In this document: piece by piece, positions 27,920 to 35,174 of the stretch
Layout: each line of letters begins with the position of its first letter
Numbering within the stretch: the stretch's first letter is position 1
NCBI RefSeq assembly: GCF_014205845.1
Contig: NZ_JACHCR010000008.1
Coordinates: 185,423 to 249,422, forward strand
Reading direction: 5' to 3'
Source: Mucilaginibacter cryoferens
GTDB taxonomy: Bacteria; Bacteroidota; Bacteroidia; Sphingobacteriales; Sphingobacteriaceae
DNA: 64,000 bases
The notes under the pieces: generated by a model
What the model was told of the DNA's origin: nothing
Databases searched by the model: none
What the model saw: only the letters and a program-made list of their open reading frames with translations
Made by a program: the position numbers and the translations under genes

Positions 27920-28061
27920 TTTTGGGGAGCGGTAAGTAAAACGCTAAAAATAAATATTATATGTTAAATTAAAGCGCCTTTCAGGATGGATAGGGATGCC
28001 GTTAAATTAAGGGTTTATTACCTTCGTTACCCCACATGTTATTAACCTGAAAACATTGTTT

Positions 28062-31000
28062 ATGTATAAATTTATTGCGAGCTGTTTTATAGCCTTTTTG
28101 CTGGGTTTAAGTGCTCCTTATGCGCAGGTAAATAATTTACAGGCTGGCTTTGTACATCCGCCCGATAGTGCCAAACCTGGTGTTTACTGGTATTTTATGG
28201 ATGGCAACATGTCGGCCAGGTCTATAACCGAAGATTTGGAGGCGATGAAAAAGGCGGGTATTGGCAACCTGATATTTTTGGAAGTGAACGTTGGCATTCC
28301 CCGTGGTCCGGTTGATTTTTTAAGTGAAGAATGGCAAAATATGTTTGCGCATGCGGTAAAGGAATCTAAAAGACTTGGTATTGAGATAACCTTAGGTATT
28401 GGGCCGGGGTGGACGGGTAGCGGTGGCCCCTGGGTGCCTATTGCGCAATCTATGCAGCACCTGGTAAGCAGTACCACAAATATAACCGGCGGTAGCAAAC
28501 AAGTAATTGTTTTACCGGTACCGGCCCCCAAACCACCGTATTTTGGCGAAGGTGCTTTTACACCCGAACTTAAAAAGCAATGGAATAATTTTTACGAAGA
28601 TGTTGCTGTGCTGGCCTATCCAACACCTGCGGCAGCATCGCCCCCAATAACCGATGTTGATGAAAAGGCCTTGTATTATCGTGCGCCATATTCATCGGTA
28701 AAAGGAGTTAAACAGTTTTTACCCTCGGTAGCAGCGTATGCCGAACCGGCTAAAACTACGGTGATAGATAAACGTAAAATAATTGATGTTACCGGCAAGT
28801 TACAACCCAATGGCACCCTTAACTGGGTAGCACCCAAAGGTAACTGGACCATTATGCGCTTTGGTCGCCGTAACAATGGCGCTATAACACGCCCCGCGCC
28901 TGTGCCGGGTTTAGGTTTTGAGGCCGATAAAATGGATACCGTTGCGCTAAACGCCCATTTAGATAATTATGTAGGCAGGCTGCTGCGTAAAACGGGGGCA
29001 CCCAACCCGGCAGATGCCGGTGGTTTAAAAAGACTGCACATGGATAGCTGGGAAATGGGCTCGCAAAACTGGACGGGCCGTTTCCGGGAAGAATTTATAA
29101 AACGACGGGGATACGATCCGCTGCCGTATTACCCGGTTTACGCCGGCAATGTTGTTGAAAGCCAGGAAATAAGCGAGCGGTTTTTATGGGACCTGCGCCA
29201 AACCGCGCAGGAGTTGGTATTAGAAAACCACGCCGGGCAGGTTAAAAAGTATAGCCACCAAAATGGCATGCAGCTGTCTATCGAACCCTATGATATGAAC
29301 CCCACCGCCGATCTGGAACTGGGCGCTGTTGCCGATGTGCCCATGGCCGAGTTTTGGAGCAAGGGACTTGGGTTTAATTCGTCGTTTAGTGTTGTAGAGG
29401 CTACTTCAATAGGGCATGTAAACGGTAAGGCGCTCATCCCGGCAGAGGCTTTTACAAGCCAGGATAATGAGGGCTGGAAACAATATCCCGGTGCCATGAA
29501 AAACCAGGGCGACTGGGCTTTTGCTGCCGGTATCAATAGGTTTGTGTACCACACTTTTCAAAATCAGTTTTTGGCAGATAGCCTGCGCCCTGGCTCAACC
29601 ATGGGGCCTTACGGCGTCCATTGGGACAGGAACCAAACCTGGTGGCCTATGGTTGGCGCGTATCATGATTATATTTCGCGCTGCTCTTATATTTTACAAC
29701 AGGGGCATACGGTGGCCGATGTGCTGTATTTAACGCCAGAGGGTTCGCCGCATGTATTCAGGCCACCATCTTCGGCCATGGATGGGGATGTGGTATTACC
29801 CGATAGAAAGGGCTATAATTTTGATGGATGTTCGCCGGGGCAATTACATAGTGCAAGCGTACAAAACGGGATGATTGTTTTTCCGGGTGGGGCAAGCTAC
29901 AGCTTATTGGTATTGCCGGCTGTTAAAACCATGACGCCTGCTTTGCTGCAAAAGATCAGGCAATTGATAAATGATGGCGCGGTGGTAGTTGGTGCGCCGC
30001 CTTTAAAATCGCCGGGATTATCTGGTTACCCGGCTTGCGATACACAGGTAAGCAATATGGCAAAGGAGGTTTGGGGTAGTTTAGAGGAGCCATCGGCACA
30101 AACAACGCGCAATTACGGCAAAGGGAAGGTTATTTGGGGTGGAGGGTTGGATACCCAGATCAATGACCTGTATCCCGAATATGAATTAACAGCCCGCATC
30201 CTCCAATCAATGAAGATAGAGCCCGATTTTACAGCAAATGGGGAGTTCAGGTACACTCATCGTACAACAGGCGATGAAGATATCTACTTTGTATCTAACC
30301 GAACCGGACAAACTGTGGTAACTACAGCAAATTTTAGAAGTGTAAAAGGAGTACCCCAGATTTGGAATGCCGTTACAGGCGAAATAAGTAAGCTTGCCGG
30401 ATATACAGTTAACGGTCAGCTTACGTCGGTGCCGTTAAAACTGGAAGCTTACCAAAGCTGTTTTGTTGTGTTTGCTAAAAATGAGTTGCCAGCATCAGTA
30501 GCTACCCAAAGTATGGCAGCAACCGTAGCGGTTAAAACCTTAACAGGCCCCTGGCAGGTTTCGTTCGATCCTAAATGGGGAGGGCCCGAAAGTATCCGAT
30601 TTGACGAGCTGATTGATTGGACGCTGAGGCCGGAAAATGCTATCAAATACTATTCGGGCACGGCGGTTTATCATAAAGAGTTTGATCTGGAAGCCAGTCA
30701 GATATCAGCCCAAAAACAAAAATTATACCTCGACCTGGGCGAGGTTAAAAACCTGGCAAGGGTAAAACTAAATGGAATAGACCTTGGCGTAGTTTGGACG
30801 GCCCCATGGCGGGTAGAGATCAGTAACGCTGTTTTGAAAAAGCACAACAAGCTGGAAATTGAAGTAATAAACCTATGGCCTAACCGGCTTATTGGCGATG
30901 AAAACCTGCCCGATGATGGCCCAACCGGCGATGCCTGGCCCAACTGGCTGGTAAAGGGTTTGCCACGACCAAGCAAGCGGTTTACATTTTCAACTTATAA

Positions 31001-31076
31001 GTTTTATAGTAAAGACTCGCCCTTGTTAAAATCGGGGTTGGTTGGGCCCGTTACTATACAGGTCGATGGATTTTGA
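28062..31076 (+). CDS. GH106-type alpha-L-rhamnosidase-like protein
   Basis: A 1004-residue secreted protein from the ATG at 28062; a TTG two codons earlier is unlikely. The signal peptide ends near APYAQ. The start of the mature protein (GVYWYFMDGNMSARSITEDLEAMKKAGIGNLIFLEVN) and the later MDSWEMGSQNW and IPAEAFTS segments match large glycosyl hydrolases of the GH106 type, which have a TIM-barrel core and a C-terminal galactose-binding-like sandwich (LYLDLGEVKNLARVKLNGIDLGVVWTAPW). It would remove terminal rhamnose or a similar sugar. The isomerase gene follows after 29 bp. Confidence 0.84.
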   Translation: MYKFIASCFIAFLLGLSAPYAQVNNLQAGFVHPPDSAKPGVYWYFMDGNMSARSITEDLEAMKKAGIGNLIFLEVNVGIPRGPVDFLSEEWQNMFAHAVKESKRLGIEITLGIGPGWTGSGGPWVPIAQSMQHLVSSTTNITGGSKQVIVLPVPAPKPPYFGEGAFTPELKKQWNNFYEDVAVLAYPTPAAASPPITDVDEKALYYRAPYSSVKGVKQFLPSVAAYAEPAKTTVIDKRKIIDVTGKLQPNGTLNWVAPKGNWTIMRFGRRNNGAITRPAPVPGLGFEADKMDTVALNAHLDNYVGRLLRKTGAPNPADAGGLKRLHMDSWEMGSQNWTGRFREEFIKRRGYDPLPYYPVYAGNVVESQEISERFLWDLRQTAQELVLENHAGQVKKYSHQNGMQLSIEPYDMNPTADLELGAVADVPMAEFWSKGLGFNSSFSVVEATSIGHVNGKALIPAEAFTSQDNEGWKQYPGAMKNQGDWAFAAGINRFVYHTFQNQFLADSLRPGSTMGPYGVHWDRNQTWWPMVGAYHDYISRCSYILQQGHTVADVLYLTPEGSPHVFRPPSSAMDGDVVLPDRKGYNFDGCSPGQLHSASVQNGMIVFPGGASYSLLVLPAVKTMTPALLQKIRQLINDGAVVVGAPPLKSPGLSGYPACDTQVSNMAKEVWGSLEEPSAQTTRNYGKGKVIWGGGLDTQINDLYPEYELTARILQSMKIEPDFTANGEFRYTHRTTGDEDIYFVSNRTGQTVVTTANFRSVKGVPQIWNAVTGEISKLAGYTVNGQLTSVPLKLEAYQSCFVVFAKNELPASVATQSMAATVAVKTLTGPWQVSFDPKWGGPESIRFDELIDWTLRPENAIKYYSGTAVYHKEFDLEASQISAQKQKLYLDLGEVKNLARVKLNGIDLGVVWTAPWRVEISNAVLKKHNKLEIEVINLWPNRLIGDENLPDDGPTGDAWPNWLVKGLPRPSKRFTFSTYKFYSKDSPLLKSGLVGPVTIQVDGF

Positions 31077-31105
31077 TTTTATTTAATTAGATCAGGCATT
31101 TAAAA

Positions 31106-32548
31106 ATGATACAGGAAAACAGAACTCCGCAGTTAAAAGTTGGTTTATTTGGCATAGGCCTCGAAGCTTATTGGGAACAATTTGAGGGGCTGAAAGAGCG
31201 CCTTACCGGCTATTTAAAAACAGTGGATAATAAGCTGCAAAGCTACGGCGCGCAAATTGTTAACCTGGGCCTGGTAGATACACCCGAAAAAGCATTTGAA
31301 GCAGGCGGCAGCTTTCGGCGCGAGGATGTTGATATTATATTTTTATATGTTACCACCTACGCTTTATCGTCAACCGTATTACCTGTTGTAAAAAGAGCCA
31401 AAGTGCCGGTTATTGTTTTAAACCTGGCACCAACCGCCGCTATAGATTATGCATCTTTTAACCAGATGACCAACCGTACTGCTATGACAGGCGAGTGGCT
31501 GGCCTATTGTTCTGCCTGCCCGGTACCAGAAATTGCCAGCGTGTTTAACCGTTCCAATATTCCGTTTTACCAGGTAACGGGCATGTTAGAGAATGATCCC
31601 ATAGTTTGGCAGCAGGTAGAAGAATGGGTAGCCGCCGCCCGTGTTGCCCATACCGTGTACTACAATCGCCTGGGTGTTATGGGCAATTACTATAGCGGCA
31701 TGCTGGATATTTACGCCAACCTTACTTTGCAGTGCGCCACATTTGGCGGGCATATTGAAGTGCTGGAGGTAGATGAACTTTCGGGTATCAGGGCAGAAGT
31801 TACAGAAAGCGAGATTACCGAAAAGCTGAAGGTATTTGATGAACGCTTTGAGATACAGGCTGATTGCCCGGTTGACGAATTAAAACGGGCCGCCCATACT
31901 GCGGTGGCGCTTGATAAGCTGGTGCAAAAGTATAAGCTGGGCTCAATGGCCTACTTCCATAAAGGTACCGGTAATGCCGCTAACCTAAATACCATGACCT
32001 CGGTTATATTGGGTAACTCCCTGTTAACCGCTGCTGGTATCCCCGTGGCGGGTGAGTACGAAATTAAGAATGCCCAGGCCATGAAGATAATGGATAGCTT
32101 TGGCGCAGGCGGTTCGTTTACAGAATATTATGCCATGGATTTTAACGATGATGTGGTATTGATGGGGCACGATGGCCCCTGCCATCCGGCTATTGCCGAA
32201 GGTAAAATAAAAGTAAGGCCATTGCAGGTTTACCATGGCAAAGTAGGCAGCGGTTTATCGGTAGAGATGACGGTGAAACACGGCCCGGTAACCTTGCTGT
32301 CGGTTGTTGAAACTGTGGATGGTAAGGTGATGCTGCTGGTAGCCGAAGCCGAGTCTGTAGCTGGCCCGATTCTGCAAATTGGCAATACCAACAGCCGCTA
32401 CCGGTTCCCCATTGGCGCAAGGCAATTTGTGGAAAGCTGGAACTCGCATGGCCCCGCGCACCATTGTGCTGTAGGCAAGGGGCATATCGCCTCAAAAATT
32501 GAAAAGTTAGGCAAGCTGCTCAATGTGCAGGTGGCTAAAGTTTGCTAA
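31106..32548 (+). CDS. L-fucose/L-arabinose isomerase family protein
   Basis: A 480-residue cytoplasmic protein. Its fold resembles fucose/arabinose isomerases: an N-terminal Rossmann-like part (VDIIFLYVTTYALSSTVLPVVKRAKVPVIVLNL) and a C-terminal part with GNSLLTAAGIPVAGEYEIKNA, DFNDDVVLMGHDGPCHPAI and a closing SWNSHGPAHHCAVGKGH whose histidines could bind metal. It likely converts an aldose released by the neighbouring hydrolase into a ketose. The exact sugar is not determined. It is probably co-transcribed with the GH106 gene and followed by a shared terminator. Confidence 0.85.
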   Translation: MIQENRTPQLKVGLFGIGLEAYWEQFEGLKERLTGYLKTVDNKLQSYGAQIVNLGLVDTPEKAFEAGGSFRREDVDIIFLYVTTYALSSTVLPVVKRAKVPVIVLNLAPTAAIDYASFNQMTNRTAMTGEWLAYCSACPVPEIASVFNRSNIPFYQVTGMLENDPIVWQQVEEWVAAARVAHTVYYNRLGVMGNYYSGMLDIYANLTLQCATFGGHIEVLEVDELSGIRAEVTESEITEKLKVFDERFEIQADCPVDELKRAAHTAVALDKLVQKYKLGSMAYFHKGTGNAANLNTMTSVILGNSLLTAAGIPVAGEYEIKNAQAMKIMDSFGAGGSFTEYYAMDFNDDVVLMGHDGPCHPAIAEGKIKVRPLQVYHGKVGSGLSVEMTVKHGPVTLLSVVETVDGKVMLLVAEAESVAGPILQIGNTNSRYRFPIGARQFVESWNSHGPAHHCAVGKGHIASKIEKLGKLLNVQVAKVC

Positions 32549-32636
32549 AATCTGGATAAAAATATTCCTCTTTAACGGGTTGAGAAAGTGATTTACTTTG
32601 ATAGCCGCAGCGTTGTTATGGTTGGTGAAAAATAAC

Positions 32637-32663
32637 AAAAGGCCCACTATTGCAGGGCCTTTT
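32637..32663. terminator. Bidirectional terminator between convergent genes
   Basis: AAAAGGCCC and GGGCCTTTT are exact inverted arms with a nine-base loop. They can serve the isomerase gene on the plus strand and the AhpD-like gene on the minus strand. Confidence 0.8.
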
Positions 32664-32691
32664 GGGTGTTATAGCTGAGGCCGATAAAATA

Positions 32692-33243
32692 TTATTTAGC
32701 AAAGATGCTGGATGTATAACCAACCTCGGCACGCTCGGCGGCCCGGTCTATATAGATCTGCCTGTCTTGCGGTGCCCAGGTGCCCAGTCCATCAACATAG
32801 CGGTTAAACATGCAAAAGGCGGCGGCAATCAATACGGTATCATGTATCTCTTTATCGGTTGCGCCCTCGTTACGGGCTGCATCTACCTGCCCGGTAGTTA
32901 CCTGTTTGCCGCCTTTTTGTACACTGCCGGCAACAGCAAGTAAGGTTTTTATTTTGGGCGATAAATCTGCCGATGTAAAATCGGCTTTTACAGCATCTAT
33001 CTCATCGATATTGCAATTGAGGTAGTGCCCGGCTACGGCGCCGTGCACGTTCTGGCAAAAAAAGCAATCGTTAAGATACGATACATAGGTAGCTATCAAC
33101 TCCCTTTCGCCGCGCGACAGGCTGTTGTTATCATCCCGTAATAAAACTTCTGCCAGCGCGTTAAGCGGTTTCTCGGTATCAGGGCTGTAATACATTAAGC
33201 CCCTGATACCGGGCAAGTCGTTATTTAATTCAATATGTGCCAT
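32692..33243 (-). CDS. Carboxymuconolactone decarboxylase / AhpD-like protein, copy 1
   Basis: A 183-residue protein from the ATG at 33243. The frame runs back to 33369 into the preceding gene, but the internal ATG gives MAHIELNNDLPGI, matching its paralogues. RGERELIATYVS followed by CFFCQNVH (Cys60, Cys63, His67) is the AhpD-type redox and proton-relay motif. GATDKEIHDTVLIAAAFCMFNRYVDGLGT closes the fold. It probably acts as a thiol peroxidase-like or hydroperoxide-reducing enzyme in the cytoplasm. Last gene of the operon, 25 bp after copy 2. Confidence 0.88.
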   Translation of the reverse strand: MAHIELNNDLPGIRGLMYYSPDTEKPLNALAEVLLRDDNNSLSRGERELIATYVSYLNDCFFCQNVHGAVAGHYLNCNIDEIDAVKADFTSADLSPKIKTLLAVAGSVQKGGKQVTTGQVDAARNEGATDKEIHDTVLIAAAFCMFNRYVDGLGTWAPQDRQIYIDRAAERAEVGYTSSIFAK

Positions 33244-33268
33244 GTTTATATTTTGTTTTAGAGAATAA

Positions 33269-33817
33269 TTATTGTTGTGGTTGCTGCGGTAACGTATAAC
33301 CTTTTGCCATGCGCACCCCCATTTCGGCATAAGCTTCCGGATCGGTAGGGGTAAGGCTTGCAAGGCCATCTACATAACGGTTAAACATACTAAAAGATGC
33401 CGCTATCAGTACGGTATCGTGTAGCTCGCGGTCGGTAGCACCCAGGTTTTTGGCTGCGTCAATATCGGCCTGTTTAACTTCGGTGCCCAATACTTGCACT
33501 TTGCCTGCTATGTTTAACAGCGCTTTTAATTTGTCGCTCACAGGCGCCTGCTGCATATCTTTTAAAACTTCATCCACTATCAGTTCATCATCCTCATATA
33601 AACACCTTGCGGCTGCCGCGTGGCTGCTGTAGCAAAAAGTGCAATTGTTTCTGTACGATACGTATGCTGCTATCAGCTCACGCTCGGCAGGTGATAGGGT
33701 AGATTCGCCCCGTAATAACACCTGTGCCAGCTCGTATAAAGGTTTGCCTGTTTCGGGCCTGAACATTACCAGCGAACGGATGCCCGGAACGCCCTCGGGT
33801 ACATTAATGTGTGCCAT
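33269..33817 (-). CDS. Carboxymuconolactone decarboxylase / AhpD-like protein, copy 2
   Basis: A 182-residue protein, paralogue of its neighbours. PAERELIAAYVSYRNNCTFCYSSH gives the CxxC pair at 59 and 62 with His66. The C-terminal GATDRELHDTVLIAASFSMFNRYVDGL is almost the same as in copies 1 and 3. It starts 83 bp after the MFS gene; the gap contains tandem 8-bp repeats. Likely role as for copy 1. The three copies have clearly diverged, so the duplication is not recent. Confidence 0.88.
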   Translation of the reverse strand: MAHINVPEGVPGIRSLVMFRPETGKPLYELAQVLLRGESTLSPAERELIAAYVSYRNNCTFCYSSHAAAARCLYEDDELIVDEVLKDMQQAPVSDKLKALLNIAGKVQVLGTEVKQADIDAAKNLGATDRELHDTVLIAASFSMFNRYVDGLASLTPTDPEAYAEMGVRMAKGYTLPQQPQQ

Positions 33818-33825
33818 GTGGTTTT

Positions 33826-33875
33826 AATTATTGAATTATTGAATTATTGAATTATTGAATTATTGAATTATTGAT
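33826..33875. repeat. Tandem 8-bp repeat (ATTGAATT)
   Basis: About six head-to-tail copies of ATTGAATT lie just upstream of the copy-2 AhpD-like start, between it and the MFS gene. Copy number could vary by slippage and change leader length or structure. Confidence 0.8.
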
Positions 33876-33895
33876 TTTTTTATTGGCCGCTCTTG

Positions 33896-33923
33896 ACCTT
33901 TCACCTTTCACCTTTCACCTTTC
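33896..33923. repeat. Tandem 7-bp repeat across the MFS stop codon
   Basis: Four copies of ACCTTTC in a row on the plus strand (GAAAGGT in the sense of the gene). The MFS stop TGA lies inside the array. Every reading frame of the repeat meets a TGA, so slippage would alter only the last few residues. Confidence 0.8.
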
Positions 33924-35169
33924 CGCTTTTTTCGTGGCCAAACAATACTACCAGCAGGCCCACTATAAATATTAGCGAAAAAATGAATATGGCATTGCCA
34001 TAGCCCCCTAAGGCTGATACAAGAATGCCTACAAAGAGTACAGCGGTAGCGGTAAATATGCGGCCGATATTAAAACAAAAGCCTGTTGCCGTAGCCCTGA
34101 TGCCTGTTGAAAACAATTGCGGTATATAGGCCGATAATACTCCCTGGCTTGCCCCGAAAAACAGGGCCAGTATGGCAATTTCGGCGTAGATGACCGGGCT
34201 AAACGTGGCGTTGGTTTTAAAAAGGATAAAAGACATGCCCGCGCATACCGCGAAACAGATGAGCATAGACCTGCGCAGGCTGAGGAGGTTTACCAGCCAG
34301 CCAGACAAAAAACCACCGGTAAGGCCGCCCATGCCCAAAAACATCATGCTCAGGCCGCGTTCTTTAGCGGCATCGTGCGTGGTTATAAGGCTTTGTACCC
34401 ATGTTGGCAACCACGAAAATATGGCCCATAAACCTATAAGCATAGTGCCAAAGGTTAACGAACCTACTATCAGCTCGCGGCGGTGAACGGGCGACAACAG
34501 CTTATTTATTGGGTTATTACGATTGGCAATATCGTTTCTGTAGCTTAACCAGCCCGGCGATTCTGCCAGTAACCAGGCGCCCAATAATGCCAATGCCAAA
34601 GGAATAATACCAATCATAAAGCCCGAGCGCCATGATGATACTACGTAATTGATAAGCCCGGCCGAAAATATACCTACCGGGAAAGCTATAGATAGAATGC
34701 CAATAATAACCGCTTTGCTTTTGGCCGGCCAAACTTCGCTAACCAGGGTAATGGTGGTAACCAGTACACCACCCACACCAAAACCGCTCATAAAGCGGCA
34801 TAAAACCACGCCCCACCAGTTGGGCATTTGCCCGGTTAAAATGGTAAAAACACCGTAGCAGCCTATGGCCATTAAAAGCGCTGCCTTGCGGCCCATTTTA
34901 TCGCTGATAACACCCCAGGTAAAGCCGCCCAATGCCCAGCCAAAAATAAACAGGGCATTAATATACCCACTAATGGAGTTGATCTCGTTGGGCGGTAAGT
35001 TGCCTTGCAAATCTTTTACAACTACAGGCAAGTAAACCGACATTAGCGTGGATACCGTGCCGCCAAAGGCGCTGCTAAAAAAACAGATGGTGAATAATAT
35101 CACCCGGTAAGCTACGGTGATATCTGTTTGCGGTTTTGCAACCGGCTCATCAACTACAAGTGTGCTCAT
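33901..35169 (-). CDS. MFS transporter
   Basis: A 422-residue inner-membrane protein with about twelve hydrophobic helices. GVISDKMGRKAALL between helices 2 and 3 is the MFS signature loop, and CRFMSGFGVGGVLVTTITLVSEVWP is typical of the aromatic-acid/metabolite:proton symporter branch. Its start is five bases after the TonB-receptor stop, implying co-transcription. It probably moves the ligand delivered by that receptor across the inner membrane. The C-terminus is encoded by a 7-bp tandem repeat. Confidence 0.9.
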   Translation of the reverse strand: MSTLVVDEPVAKPQTDITVAYRVILFTICFFSSAFGGTVSTLMSVYLPVVVKDLQGNLPPNEINSISGYINALFIFGWALGGFTWGVISDKMGRKAALLMAIGCYGVFTILTGQMPNWWGVVLCRFMSGFGVGGVLVTTITLVSEVWPAKSKAVIIGILSIAFPVGIFSAGLINYVVSSWRSGFMIGIIPLALALLGAWLLAESPGWLSYRNDIANRNNPINKLLSPVHRRELIVGSLTFGTMLIGLWAIFSWLPTWVQSLITTHDAAKERGLSMMFLGMGGLTGGFLSGWLVNLLSLRRSMLICFAVCAGMSFILFKTNATFSPVIYAEIAILALFFGASQGVLSAYIPQLFSTGIRATATGFCFNIGRIFTATAVLFVGILVSALGGYGNAIFIFSLIFIVGLLVVLFGHEKSGKVKGER

Positions 35170-35174
35170 GTTGT

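Noticed and set aside
33244..33369. Upstream extension of AhpD-like copy 1
   Set aside because: The added residues overlap copy 2 and have no counterpart in the paralogues.
33826..33875. Regular short repeats considered as a CRISPR-like array
   Set aside because: The units are 8 bp and contiguous with no spacers; it is a simple tandem repeat.
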